Source of the DNA: Mycobacterium sp. JS623
Lineage (GTDB): Bacteria; Actinomycetota; Actinomycetes; Mycobacteriales; Mycobacteriaceae
Reading direction: 5' to 3'
Assembly: GCF_000328565.1 (NCBI RefSeq)
Contig: NC_019966.1
Span: forward strand, 1,302,001 to 1,366,000
Length of the DNA: 64,000 nt
Of this stretch, positions 26,880 through 39,650 are shown piece after piece (position 1 is the stretch's first letter; every line of letters starts with the position of its first letter). The notes beneath the pieces are model-generated. The model had not been told where the DNA came from and made no database searches. It saw only the letters and a program-made list of their open reading frames with translations. Position numbers and translations under genes: made by a program.

Positions 26880-27130
26880 TCGCTGAGCGCGCTGCGTCTG
26901 CAGGTCCTCGTCGGCGAGCGGGGCATCGGCAGATCCATTCCGGTAGCACAGCATTCGCGATTCTCCGCGGGGCAGATCGCCAGCGGCCGAAATACCCAGC
27001 GCCGCAACGGTAGTCGCGACATTGACTTCGGCCCCCCGGCGCCCCGGATGAAGGTTTCCACGTTTTCCAGCGGTCCGTGGTGGGCCGAAAGGACGATCAG
27101 AGCTTCACCGACGCAAGTGATGTGGGGCAT
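26880..27130 (-). pseudogene. PfkB-family sugar kinase remnant
   Basis: The ATG at 27130 reads MPHITCVGEALIVLSAHHGPL, a typical N-terminus of PfkB kinases, then loses frame at a GGGGGG run. One added G would restore GAGGAEVNVATTVAALG, the sugar-binding loop. The sequence then jumps to RMLCYRNGSADAPLADEDL, which normally lies 60-70 residues further on, and ends. Only about 250 of the expected 900 bp remain. The context with a KDPG aldolase suggests a former 2-keto-3-deoxygluconate kinase. Confidence 0.75.
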
Positions 27131-27133
27131 CGG

Positions 27134-28369
27134 TCAGAAGAACGTGTGGACGAGGTCGACCACGGGTGGATCGGGCTGGGTGTAGTCGGCGATCACCGGA
27201 ATCAGTCGCCACTTGTCGAACGCGGTGCACGGGTGCGACAGGCCGAGGCGCACGATGTCGCCGATGCGCATGGACCTGGCTTGCGCACCACGGACGAAGG
27301 TGTGCTGGTCGTTCATCGCGGCGACCGGATGGTGGCCGACGACCGGCAGACCCTCGTCGTACGGCAGATCGCGCTTGCCGGCGTCAAGCAGGGCCAGCTC
27401 GGGCTCGGGCGTGGAGATCACCCGCGCCCAGCCGTGGATCGCGGTCTGCAGGTGCACGGGATTGTGCGGCTGCACACTGTCGGCGAAGGGTGAGATGTGG
27501 GCATAGAACCCGTCGTCGTGGGTGATGTAGGCGCCGGATCGCAGCACCACCGTGGCGCCGTTCGCAGCCGCGTTTGCGAACCGCTCGGCGACGAGGTCGG
27601 GGTAAGCGCTGCCACCGGCGGTCAGAAGCGGTCCGGCCGGCAGCAGATGTTGCAGTCGGCCGTACAGCCCGGCGAGGTCGTCAAGGTAGGTCGTGATGCG
27701 GGTCAGCGCGCCGGGGGAGCGGTCGTGGCCCAGGGCGCCTTCATAGCCGGCGACGCCGGCCAGCGTCAGATTCGGCGCCTGCGCGATGGCTTCGGCGACC
27801 GCAACGGCCTCGTCGATGGTGCGCGCGCCGCAGCGCCCACCCGGGAAGCCGAGTTCGATGAGCACGGCGACGGGGCGGGGGGCCTTGTCGAGCACGCTGG
27901 TCATCAACTCGACCGTCGTCACCGAGTCGGCCCAGCAATAGAACTCAAAATCGGGATCCCTGCTCAATTCGTCGGTCAGCCACGTCAAGTTGGCCGCGTC
28001 GACCACCGCATTGGCGAGCATGATGCGGCCGACCCCGAAGCGTCGTGCGAGCTGGGCCTGCCACGGGGTAGCCAAGGTGATCGCCCACGCCCCCGCCTCG
28101 AGCTGGCGCCGCCACAACTGCGGCGCCATGGTGGTCTTCCCGTGTGGCGCGAGCAGCATATTGCGCTCGGACGCCCATCGCGCCGTGGCACTGATGTTGT
28201 GGCTCAAGCCGGTTTCGTCCAATGTCAGTAGCGGCGTGGCGAATTGGGACAGATGCGGTGTGGTGGCCAAGAATTCGTCGACGGTCAAGCCCCATGCCGT
28301 CGGCGGCAGCGATTTGTGCTGCGGGCCCACCACGGTGTACCTGAGATCGTTGAGAAGTATCGGATCCAT
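27134..28369 (-). CDS. D-serine deaminase/amino-acid deaminase-like PLP enzyme
   Basis: This 411-residue protein has an alanine-racemase-type PLP barrel with the Lys in LLAPHGKTTMAPQLWRRQL near residue 74 and a D-serine-dehydratase-like C-terminal domain holding the His/Cys region LGLSHPCTAFDKW near residue 385. Family members dehydrate or cleave D-hydroxy-amino acids such as D-serine or D-threonine. The gene is intact while its neighbours (ABC ATPase, KDPG aldolase, PfkB kinase) are broken. It starts two bases after the aldolase stop, so it belonged to the same unit. The substrate is inferred. Confidence 0.82.
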   Translation of the reverse strand: MDPILLNDLRYTVVGPQHKSLPPTAWGLTVDEFLATTPHLSQFATPLLTLDETGLSHNISATARWASERNMLLAPHGKTTMAPQLWRRQLEAGAWAITLATPWQAQLARRFGVGRIMLANAVVDAANLTWLTDELSRDPDFEFYCWADSVTTVELMTSVLDKAPRPVAVLIELGFPGGRCGARTIDEAVAVAEAIAQAPNLTLAGVAGYEGALGHDRSPGALTRITTYLDDLAGLYGRLQHLLPAGPLLTAGGSAYPDLVAERFANAAANGATVVLRSGAYITHDDGFYAHISPFADSVQPHNPVHLQTAIHGWARVISTPEPELALLDAGKRDLPYDEGLPVVGHHPVAAMNDQHTFVRGAQARSMRIGDIVRLGLSHPCTAFDKWRLIPVIADYTQPDPPVVDLVHTFF

Positions 28370-28371
28370 CG

Positions 28372-29006
28372 CTAGCTCCCTTGTCCGCTGATGGCCGTGA
28401 CGAAACCTCTGGCCCTGTCGGCGATCGCCGCCCCGCTCGCCGCCTCCACCAGATCCGGCGCGACGACGTCGGTCCCGGCAGTGACCGCCATGGCCCCCGC
28501 GTCCAGATAGGAAGCGGCGATTCCGGCGTTGATGCCTCCCGAGGGATTCAGTGCAAGCCCCGGGAACGGACCGTGGAGGTCGCGGACGTAGTCGGGTCCC
28601 GCGGCGCGGGCGGGGAAGATCTTGATGGCTGCCGCTCCTAGGTCCACCGCCGCCAACACTTCCGTTGGGGTGTAGGCGCCATGATGACAGGGACGTTGCG
28701 GGGCCCGGCGACCTGAGCGACGGACTCACGGACCGCGGGTGTGACCAGAAACTGCGCGCCTGCATTGATTGGGGTGCCGGCGTCCTCGGCCGTCAGCACC
28801 GTCCCCACCCCGACCACCGCAGCATTGTCGATGGTTGCGCCGGCGAGGTGTGCCAGGACGCCCGGTGTCGTCAACGCGAGCTCGACCGCACGAAGCCCGC
28901 CAGTGGCCAGTGCCGTGACCAGAGAAGCGACATCGAATGGTTGCGACACGCGCACGACGGTGACCGCGCGATCCTCGGCGATCACTTGCAGCGCGGCCGC
29001 GCTCAC
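28372..29006 (-). pseudogene. KDPG aldolase with a single-base frameshift
   Basis: The N-terminal part starts at GTG 29006 and reads a class I 2-keto-3-deoxy-6-phosphogluconate aldolase: AVTVVRV, VELALTTPGVL, VGVGTVLTAEDA, VPVIM. It leaves frame near 28678. Inserting one G restores IMGAYTPTEVLAAVDLGAAAIKIFPA, carrying the Schiff-base Lys, and the second half runs to 28372 normally. All parts are otherwise present, so this is either a recent pseudogene or a base-calling error. Its GTG overlaps the ABC ATPase remnant's stop. Confidence 0.8.
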
Positions 29007-29162
29007 TGATCTGTCACCTTGCTCAGGAACTGGATCGTCTTGGGATGCTGGGGGTTATCGAACGGGTGAGCACCACCAAGGTCATACCGTCGTGGGCCAG
29101 GCTGCGCATCCCGTTCGTCATCTCGCGGACGAGTTCGGGATCCAGCGCTGCTGCCGGCTGCA
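29003..29162 (-). pseudogene. C-terminal remnant of an amino-acid ABC transporter ATPase
   Basis: The minus strand carries ALDPELVREMTNGMRSLAHDGMTLVVLT, the D-loop and H-loop approach of a GlnQ-type ATPase. In another frame, with the intervening residues deleted, it continues directly into FDNPQHPKTIQFLSKVTDQ and a stop. The N-terminal three quarters of the gene are gone. It marks what was probably a transport gene at the head of the aldolase-deaminase-kinase unit. Confidence 0.7.
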
Positions 29163-29184
29163 CCGCTAAGCGTAGGCGCGGTTG

Positions 29185-29496
29185 TCACAGGCTCTCGGCG
29201 AACCGGCGCACGGCGTCGCCGGCGGCCTCGGCAGCTTCGGCATGGCCGGGCCGTGGCCGGAGGCCGATCAACCCGGTGGCCGGCTGCAGCGTGACCTCTG
29301 CGAGCAGTTCGCCCGTCGTCGGCTCGCAGACCGCCCACGAGTAGGTTGCGTCCGACCCCCATTGGGCGCTGCGCCGCGCCACGTAGTCGGGGTCCGTCTC
29401 ACCCAGTTCTGCCAGCGCCGGTCGGTCATCGATGCGGTCATCCGCTCGAAGCGCACGCAAATACCAAGCACCTGCATTGATTTCGACGGCCTCCAC
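29185..29496 (-). CDS. Short GNAT-like protein, possibly truncated
   Basis: From GTG 29496 this gives 103 residues: EINAGAWYLRALRADDRIDDRPAL at the N-terminus and SWAVCEPTTGELLAEVTL in the middle, both typical of RimJ/RimL-like acetyltransferases. The acetyl-CoA-binding part expected afterwards is missing; the tail AEAAEAAGDAVRRFAESL is short. It may be a reduced or decayed acetyltransferase. An in-frame ATG at 29514 overlaps the divergent gene's start codon. Confidence in activity is low. Confidence 0.55.
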   Translation of the reverse strand: MEAVEINAGAWYLRALRADDRIDDRPALAELGETDPDYVARRSAQWGSDATYSWAVCEPTTGELLAEVTLQPATGLIGLRPRPGHAEAAEAAGDAVRRFAESL

Positions 29497-29512
29497 GCGT
29501 CTGATGGTAGGC

Positions 29513-30208
29513 ATGAAGATCACAGTTATCGGGGCGAGCGGTCTCATTGGCTCCAAGGTCGTCGACCTCCTCACCGCCGAGGGCCACGACGTGGTCGCTG
29601 CGTCGCGCGGATCGGGCGTCGACGTGCTGACCGGCGCGGGCGTTGCCGAGGCGCTCAGCGGCGCCGACGTGCTCGTCGACGTCGTCAATTCGCCGTCGTT
29701 CGAGGACGATCCCGTGATGGAGTTCTTCAAGAAGTCGACCACCAACCTGGTGGTTGTGGCGGCGCGCGCCAACGTCGGCCACTACGTCGCGCTGTCGATC
29801 GTCGGTGTCGACGCGTTACCAGATAGCGGCTACCTGCGGGCAAAGGTGGTGCAGGAGAAGATCATCACCGAATCGGGCCTGCCATACACGATCGTGCGGG
29901 CGACGCAATTCGCCGAATTCACCGACGCCATCACGGATTCGATGGCCGACGAGGATCAGGTGCGGGTACCGGACGCGTTGATTCAACCGATCGCCGCCGC
30001 CGACGTCGCCAACTCCGTCGCCCGCGCGGCCGTCGCCGAGCCTCTCAACGGCGTCGTGAATATCGGTGGGCCACAGAAGATCTCGTTCGAGCAGATGGCC
30101 CGCGACACGTTGGCGCGCCGGGGCGAGGACAAGGAGGTCGTCATCGACCCCGATGCGCAGTACTTCGGTACGAAGCTGGCCGAACGCAGCCTGGTGACCC
30201 CAGACTGA
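29513..30208 (+). CDS. NAD(P)-binding atypical SDR (NmrA/HSCARG-like)
   Basis: This Rossmann protein of 231 residues starts with MKITVIGASGLIGSKVVDLL, an NADP-binding motif of the atypical SDR5 group. It has NLVVVAARANVGHYVALSIVGVD near residue 83 and LPYTIVRATQFAEF near 127. No classical YxxxK is visible, consistent with NmrA-like sensors or quinone-reductase-like relatives. It is a single gene, divergent from the GNAT-like fragment, and ends just before the dispersed inverted repeat at 30213. Confidence 0.8.
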   Translation: MKITVIGASGLIGSKVVDLLTAEGHDVVAASRGSGVDVLTGAGVAEALSGADVLVDVVNSPSFEDDPVMEFFKKSTTNLVVVAARANVGHYVALSIVGVDALPDSGYLRAKVVQEKIITESGLPYTIVRATQFAEFTDAITDSMADEDQVRVPDALIQPIAAADVANSVARAAVAEPLNGVVNIGGPQKISFEQMARDTLARRGEDKEVVIDPDAQYFGTKLAERSLVTPD

Positions 30209-30212
30209 TTGC

Positions 30213-30259
30213 GATTTCGGCGCGCTGCCGCCCGCTCAGCGTCCGTCGGCGCGCCGAAA

Positions 30260-30261
<2 letters not shown>
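30213..30261. repeat. Second copy of the GATTTCGGCGCG inverted repeat
   Basis: GATTTCGGCGCGC (30213-30225) pairs perfectly with 30249-30261 around a 23-base loop. It shares the 12-base core with the element at 8826-8879 and sits between two convergent stops (the atypical SDR and accA3), so it may act in transcript termination. Confidence 0.7.
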
Positions 30262-32092
<1,831 letters not shown>

Positions 32093-32234
32093 TTAAGAAT
32101 GTAGCGCCTCGCAGTTTAAGGGGCGCTCTGTGCCGCGCGTCCGGCCGGTTCCCTTACCGGTCAGTAGGGGCTGAGCCGGTAGCTCCCTCGTCCTATCGGC
32201 CGCCCAAGATCGCCGACGCCAATGTGTCTGGTGG

Positions 32235-32651
32235 CTAGTTGTCTCGCAGCCGCTTTTTTACCCGCGCCAGCATCGCCGACATGCCACGCAGTCGCAGCGG
32301 GCTGATCAGTTTCGCCAGGCCGAGATCGGAGTAGAAGTCGTCGGGCACGGCGAGGATGTCGTCGGCTGACTGTTTGTCGAGGCCTGCGGCCAGGATGGCG
32401 GCGAAGCCGCGCGTGGTCGGGGCTTCGGCCGGGGCGCTGAAGTACAGCCGCACCTCGTCGCGGTCGGCCGCGTCGACGTGAAGGAAAAGCGGCGACTGGC
32501 ATTCGGGCACCGGCTCCATCGCCGCTTCCTCGAGATCGGCTGGCAGCGCGGGCAATTCGTTGGCGAACTCCAACAGCAGGGCGAGCTTGTCCTGTCCCTG
32601 AACTTCCTGGAAGTCCGATACGACCTCGGCCAGCGCTGCCGGCATACTCAT
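32235..32651 (-). CDS. SufE-like sulfur acceptor protein
   Basis: This 138-residue SufE-fold protein has the conserved Cys in VPECQSPLF near residue 52 and the family C-terminal region [26 protein letters not shown]. SufE accepts persulfide sulfur from a cysteine desulfurase. Its ATG overlaps the sseA stop (ATGA), so the two are translationally coupled, as for Rv3284/Rv3283. The 178 bp between this gene and accA3 contain no gene. Confidence 0.9.
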   Translation of the reverse strand: MSMPAALAEVVSDFQEVQGQDKLALLLEFANELPALPADLEEAAMEPVPECQSPLFLHVDAADRDEVRLYFSAPAEAPTTRGFAAILAAGLDKQSADDILAVPDDFYSDLGLAKLISPLRLRGMSAMLARVKKRLRDN

Positions 32652-33535
32652 GGCGCCTTGCCTGGCTCTTCCCCGACCGCGACGGGGACGCGCACGGCGT
32701 TCCCCCACTCGGTCCACGAACCGTCATAGTTGCGCACGCCTGGCTTGCCGAGCAGATGCGTCAGCACGAACCAGGTGTGGCTCGACCGCTCGCCGATGCG
32801 GCAGTAGACGACGGTCTTGTCGTCGGGCTCCAGGAACCCGTACAGCTCGTTGAGCTCGTCGCGGCTGCGGAACTTGCCGTTGTCCTGAGCGGCCTTACCC
32901 CACGGGATGGAACGTGCTGTGGGGATGTGGCCACCACGCAGCGCGCCTTCTTCGGGATAGTCGGGCATGTGTGTGCGCTCGCCGGTGTACTCCTGCGGCG
33001 AGCGCACATCGATCAACGGCTGCTCGCCGAGGATCCCGAGGACGTCGTCCTTGAACGCGCGAATCGGGGCGTCGTCGCGGTCGACGACGGGGTAGCCGGA
33101 GGTCTCCTTGGACGGCACGTCCAGCGTGGTATCGCGGCCGTCGGAGATCCACAGGTCGCGCCCGCCGTCGAGCAGCCGCACATCGGGATGACCGAACAAC
33201 GTGAACACCCACAGCGCGTAGGCCGCCCACCAATTGCTCTTGTCGCCGTAAATGACGACGGTGTCGTCGCGGGTGATGCCCTTGCGGTTCATCAGCTCGG
33301 CGAACTGCTCACCGTTGATGTAATCGCGGACGTGCGGATCGTTGAGGTCGGTGTGCCAGTCGATCTTCACCGCGCCGGGAATGTGGCCGGTGTCATAGAG
33401 CAACACGTCCTCGTCGGACTCGACGATGGCAAGCCCTGGGCGGCCCAGGTTCCCGGACAGCCAGTCGGCGGTTACCAGACGCTCGGGATGGGCATATGAC
33501 TGCAGGGCAGGATTGGGATCGGCAGGCAGCGGCAC
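32648..33535 (-). CDS. sseA: Thiosulfate sulfurtransferase (double rhodanese) SseA
   Basis: This 295-residue protein has two rhodanese domains. The first (about residues 20-135) is inactive, and the second carries the catalytic loop CRIGERSSH near residue 245. The start is GTG ([11 protein letters not shown]), as expected from the M. tuberculosis protein, to which nearly every segment is similar. It transfers sulfane sulfur to thiophilic acceptors and is coupled to the SufE-like gene. In M. tuberculosis maf lies directly beyond its start; here two polysaccharide genes intervene. Confidence 0.93.
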   Translation of the reverse strand: MPLPADPNPALQSYAHPERLVTADWLSGNLGRPGLAIVESDEDVLLYDTGHIPGAVKIDWHTDLNDPHVRDYINGEQFAELMNRKGITRDDTVVIYGDKSNWWAAYALWVFTLFGHPDVRLLDGGRDLWISDGRDTTLDVPSKETSGYPVVDRDDAPIRAFKDDVLGILGEQPLIDVRSPQEYTGERTHMPDYPEEGALRGGHIPTARSIPWGKAAQDNGKFRSRDELNELYGFLEPDDKTVVYCRIGERSSHTWFVLTHLLGKPGVRNYDGSWTEWGNAVRVPVAVGEEPGKAP

Positions 33536-33653
33536 ACCACGAGCCTACCCAGGCGGCGCGGGAAACAGCACGCGCCAACCACACGCAGACTTGCGCGGCA
33601 ACGTATCCTCAACGCTTGTCGTCGCAAACTCCCAGACGCGAGGAACATGGACA

Positions 33654-35000
33654 ATGATGGCTGACCCAGCAAAGTACGACGTCGGCATTGTGGGATTGGG
33701 TTTTGTCGGGCTTACCTTGGCCACGGTGCTGGCGGAGGCGGGGCACCGAGTGCTCGGCGTTGAGGCGCGCCCAGAGTTGGTCGAGCTCACCAACAATGGC
33801 ATCCCGCATTTCTCCGAGGCGGGTCTCGGCGACGCCCTCGGCCGCGTCATCAGGTCCGGAAACCTGGTAGCGACTGGGAGGTTCGAGCAGGATTCGCACT
33901 GCGACACCTACATCATCACCGTCGGTACCCCGCTCTCCAGCGAAGGTACGCCCCGGGTCGACATGATCCAGCACGCGGCCCGTGAGGTGGCCGCCAATAT
34001 GCGCGACGGCGCCCTGGTGATTCTGCGTTCGACCGTGATGGTCGAGACGACGCGCAAGATCGTCGGGCCCATCCTGGCCGACACCGGCAAGCAATTCAGC
34101 CTGGCGATGTGTCCGGAGCGCACTCTCGAGGGCAACGCCCTGCAGGAGTTGCGTGAGCTGCCGCAGATCATCGGCGCCGACGACCCGGCCGTTGCTGATC
34201 GGGCGGCGGCGATTTTCCGCCGCCTCACCAGCTCGGTCGTGCAACTGTCCACCCTCGAGGCCGCCGAGATCGTCAAGCTCGTCGACAATACGTATCGCGA
34301 CGTGCAGTTCGCGTTCGCCAACGAGGTGGCCCGCCTCTGCGATGCGTTCGGTGTGAACGCTCATGAGGTGATCACATCGGGGAAGCTGGGCTACCGGCGC
34401 ACCAACGTTGCGCTGCCCGGCCTGGTCGGCGGACCGTGCCTGGAGAAAGATCCGCACATCCTCATGTTCAGCGCGCGTAGCCGCGGCATCGATTTGGAAG
34501 TGTCGGCAGCCGGCCGGCTCGTCAACGAACGCCAACCGGAGGAGACGGTGAGCTTCATCAGCAAGGAGGTCGCGCGGCGCAACCTTGCCTCACCACTGCG
34601 GATCAGCTTGCTTGGCATGGCATTCAAGGGTGTGCCCGCGACCGATGATCTGCGGGGCTCGATGTCGGTCAAGGTCCTCGACGCGCTCAAGAAGGCGCAT
34701 CCGGATGCGGAGTTCGGGATTTTCGACCCGGTGATCGCCTCCGAGACGCTGGCTGCCGCGTTCCCCGACGAGCGCATATTCAGCCGTATCGGCGATGCGG
34801 TCAGCGGCGCGTCCGTCGTCGTCATCGCCAACAACCACCCCGCGCTGGGCGCCTTCGCGCCACGAACGATCGCCGAATTCATCGCGCCGAACGGGTTCGT
34901 ATTCGACTACTGGAACCATTTCGGACACCTGCCGCAGTCCGAGCTCGGTGACTCATACTTTTCGGTCGGCAACAGCGGGTTTATGACGGCCGATGACTAG
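33654..35000 (+). CDS. UDP-sugar 6-dehydrogenase, WecC/Ugd family
   Basis: This 448-residue nucleotide-sugar dehydrogenase has the N-terminal Rossmann motif GIVGLGFVGLTLA near residue 10, the active-site Cys in VGGPCLEKDPHI near residue 263, and GMAFKGVPATDDLRGS near 320. It oxidises C6 of a UDP-sugar (UDP-GlcNAc-type/ManNAc or glucose) to the uronic acid in two NAD steps; the exact sugar is not assigned. It overlaps the next epimerase gene by eight bases. The pair separates sseA from maf, which adjoin in M. tuberculosis, so it is an insertion. The start is ATG 33654 or 33657. Confidence 0.88.
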   Translation: MMADPAKYDVGIVGLGFVGLTLATVLAEAGHRVLGVEARPELVELTNNGIPHFSEAGLGDALGRVIRSGNLVATGRFEQDSHCDTYIITVGTPLSSEGTPRVDMIQHAAREVAANMRDGALVILRSTVMVETTRKIVGPILADTGKQFSLAMCPERTLEGNALQELRELPQIIGADDPAVADRAAAIFRRLTSSVVQLSTLEAAEIVKLVDNTYRDVQFAFANEVARLCDAFGVNAHEVITSGKLGYRRTNVALPGLVGGPCLEKDPHILMFSARSRGIDLEVSAAGRLVNERQPEETVSFISKEVARRNLASPLRISLLGMAFKGVPATDDLRGSMSVKVLDALKKAHPDAEFGIFDPVIASETLAAAFPDERIFSRIGDAVSGASVVVIANNHPALGAFAPRTIAEFIAPNGFVFDYWNHFGHLPQSELGDSYFSVGNSGFMTADD

Positions 35001-35982
35001 GCGGGTGGTGGTCACCGGCGGCGGTGGCTTCATCGGTGGGCACCTGGTCACACGGCTGGTGACGGACGGCTGGAACGTCGCGGTGGTGGACACCATGGTC
35101 CGCGGGGACGCCAGTCGGTTCGCCGGGGTGGCCGATGACGTCGAGCTGTTCACGTGCGACGTACGCGACGAAGACGTGCTGGTGCGTGCATTCGACGGTG
35201 CAGACGTGGTCATGCACCTGGCGGCCATCAACGGCACCGAAAACTTTTACAAGCGGCCAGAACTCGTGCTCGACGTGGGGCTGCGCGGTGCGCTGGCGGT
35301 TGTCAACGCGGGCCGGCGGGCCGGGGTGCCGGACCTGGTGGTGGCGTCCACCGCCGAGGTCTACCAGACGCCTGCGGTCGTACCGACCCCCGAGACGATC
35401 CCGCTGATGCTGCCAGACAGTCTGAACCCCAGGTATTCCTACGGTGGCTCGAAGATCGTCAGCGAGCTGATCGCGTTCAACTACGCCAAGGACCACTATC
35501 GGCAAGTGCAGGTGTTCCGGCCGCACAACGTCTACGGCCCCGACATGGGCTGGAAGCACGTGATACCTCAGTTCACGATGCGAGCGTTGGCGGCCCGCGA
35601 CGAATCATCTGGTGGCACAGTGCCTTTCGACATTCAGGGCGACGGCAGCGAAACCAGGGCGTTCTGCTACGTCGATGACGTCGTGACCGGCATCCTGACC
35701 ATGTACGCCAACGGTGGCCACCGCGAGATCTATCACGTCGGCAATGACGAGGAGGTCTCGATCCGAGACCTTGCCGAGCGCGTCGGCAAGGCGGTCGGCG
35801 TGGATCTGGAGATTCGTCCCGGCCCGGCCGCCGCGGGTGGGACACCACGTCGCTGCCCCGACATCAACAAGATGCGCCGGCTCGGGTATTCGCCCGCGGT
35901 CGGCCTCGATGATGGGCTCGAACGCACGGTGGCGTGGTACCAGGCGCATCGCGACGATGTGCCTGCCAACGAGCTGATGTAA
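34993..35982 (+). CDS. NAD-dependent nucleotide-sugar epimerase/dehydratase
   Basis: This extended SDR of 329 residues has VVVTGGGGFIGGHLV at the N-terminus, MHLAAINGT near 76, and the catalytic YSYGGSK near 150. FRPHNVYGPDMGWKHVIPQF is typical of sugar-nucleotide epimerases. It is coupled to the upstream dehydrogenase by an eight-base overlap, and together they would make a modified uronic-acid nucleotide sugar. The pair stands alone between sseA and maf; maf converges 14 bases after its stop. Confidence 0.87.
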   Translation: MTRRVVVTGGGGFIGGHLVTRLVTDGWNVAVVDTMVRGDASRFAGVADDVELFTCDVRDEDVLVRAFDGADVVMHLAAINGTENFYKRPELVLDVGLRGALAVVNAGRRAGVPDLVVASTAEVYQTPAVVPTPETIPLMLPDSLNPRYSYGGSKIVSELIAFNYAKDHYRQVQVFRPHNVYGPDMGWKHVIPQFTMRALAARDESSGGTVPFDIQGDGSETRAFCYVDDVVTGILTMYANGGHREIYHVGNDEEVSIRDLAERVGKAVGVDLEIRPGPAAAGGTPRRCPDINKMRRLGYSPAVGLDDGLERTVAWYQAHRDDVPANELM

Positions 35983-35996
35983 CGGCCCGGCGGCGG

Positions 35997-36637
35997 TTAT
36001 GAAATGACCGGGTTGGCCGCCCACAGATCCGAGATCGATAGGCCCGAGTGTCCGAGGAGCCGCCGCATCAGCGGCAGGCCGATGCCGATGACCGACGACG
36101 GATCGCCGCTCACCCCGTCGATGAACCAGCCGCCCAACCCGTCGAGCGTGAAGCCGCCAGCCACCGCCAGCGGCTCGCCCAATTCGACGTACGCATCGAT
36201 GTCGGCGGACGACGGAACGCCGAAATTAACCGTGGTACATACCGCGTCGGCGGCGCGATAGGTAATCGCGTTGTCGCGCAGGCGGATCACGCAATGTCCG
36301 GTGTAAAGCTGACCGGACTTGCCGGCCATCTGCTGCCAGCCGCGGCGGGCCGCGTCCGCCGACGCCGGCTTGCCCAATAGCTGACCGTCGCGGTACAGCA
36401 TCGAATCACAGCCGATCACAACGCAATCGGCGGCGACCGCCGGATCCAGCCCGTGAGCTACCGCGTCGGCCTTCGCCGCGGCCAACGCCGTCGTCACGTC
36501 GCCTGGCGCGGCGTCCGGGTCAAGCCCCGCGACGACGGCATCCTCGTCCACCCCCGAGACGATGACGAGCGGATCAATTCCCGCCTGGCGCAATACCTTA
36601 CGACGGCCAGGTGAGGCAGACGCGAGTACCACGCGCG

Positions 36638-36641
<4 letters not shown>
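35997..36641 (-). CDS. maf: Maf-family nucleotide pyrophosphatase
   Basis: This 214-residue Maf/HAM1-fold enzyme starts [21 protein letters not shown], the family signature. It has [21 protein letters not shown] near residue 73 and the DP/GGF segment [25 protein letters not shown] near 165. It hydrolyses non-canonical nucleoside triphosphates. The ATG overlaps the accE5 stop (ATGA). This is the Rv3282 position in the accD5-accE5-maf unit. Confidence 0.93.
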
Positions 36642-38985
<2,344 letters not shown>

Positions 38986-39650
38986 CGACCTCCGTATGGG
39001 TAATTGCGCTTATCGATTTCTGCACGGCGTCAGCGTGCGGCCGACAGCGTGCTCGCCTGCTATACGCAAAATTTGCCGGAGCGGTCGGCAAATCGTCACT
39101 ACGGCGGCGTGTTCGCGCGAAGGTCGCGCCCATCCGCGGCTCGGGCCCATCGCCGCTAAGCCTGGCGTGGCCTCGTCCTCACGGCCGCCACGCGGGCCCA
39201 GGACGGCGATACCGCGCTGCCGAGCTTGTCACTGTCGTGTTTTCTGGGTCAACGTGATAATGCGCGAGTTCAGGTAACTGGAAGGAATCTATAAGCCTGG
39301 CGCCAACCATTTCACGGGGCGCCAACTTCCGGCGCCGGCTCACCATATGACGCCCCAGTTGCCGTGCGACCTTGGGACCCCGCTTGCTACGCTTCGGACG
39401 GGTTACGCAGGGGTCACACCGTCAGAATGTCCTACGACCTGGGATGCGTGAATAGACAATGTCGCTGTCCTCGGCTCGGCCTGTTGAGTGCACCCGCGGA
39501 ACCGCTTCGGGAGCGCATCCAAATTCTTCGCCGAGGCCCAGATCGAGAAAACAAATAAAGTTTGCGCTCTTTTCACTTCACACAACGGCGTCAGCCGTGC
39601 GATGCTTGCTGGACCCCATACACTCCTCTCAGTGGAACGGTGCCTAACGG
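38986..39650. other. 665-bp region without a convincing gene
   Basis: Only short shadow frames occur. A perfect 8-bp inverted repeat ATTTGCCG-gagcggt-CGGCAAAT lies at 39071-39093. GGCGCCAAC is repeated directly near 39300 and 39320. TACACT at 39619-39624 is a plausible -10 for the glycosylphosphotransferase gene at 39651. The composition is more AT-rich towards 39550. Confidence 0.5.

Noticed and set aside
29003..29362. 119-codon minus-strand frame continuing through the ABC ATPase remnant
   Set aside because: Only its last 20 residues are ATPase-like; the rest is the out-of-frame shadow of the GNAT-like gene.
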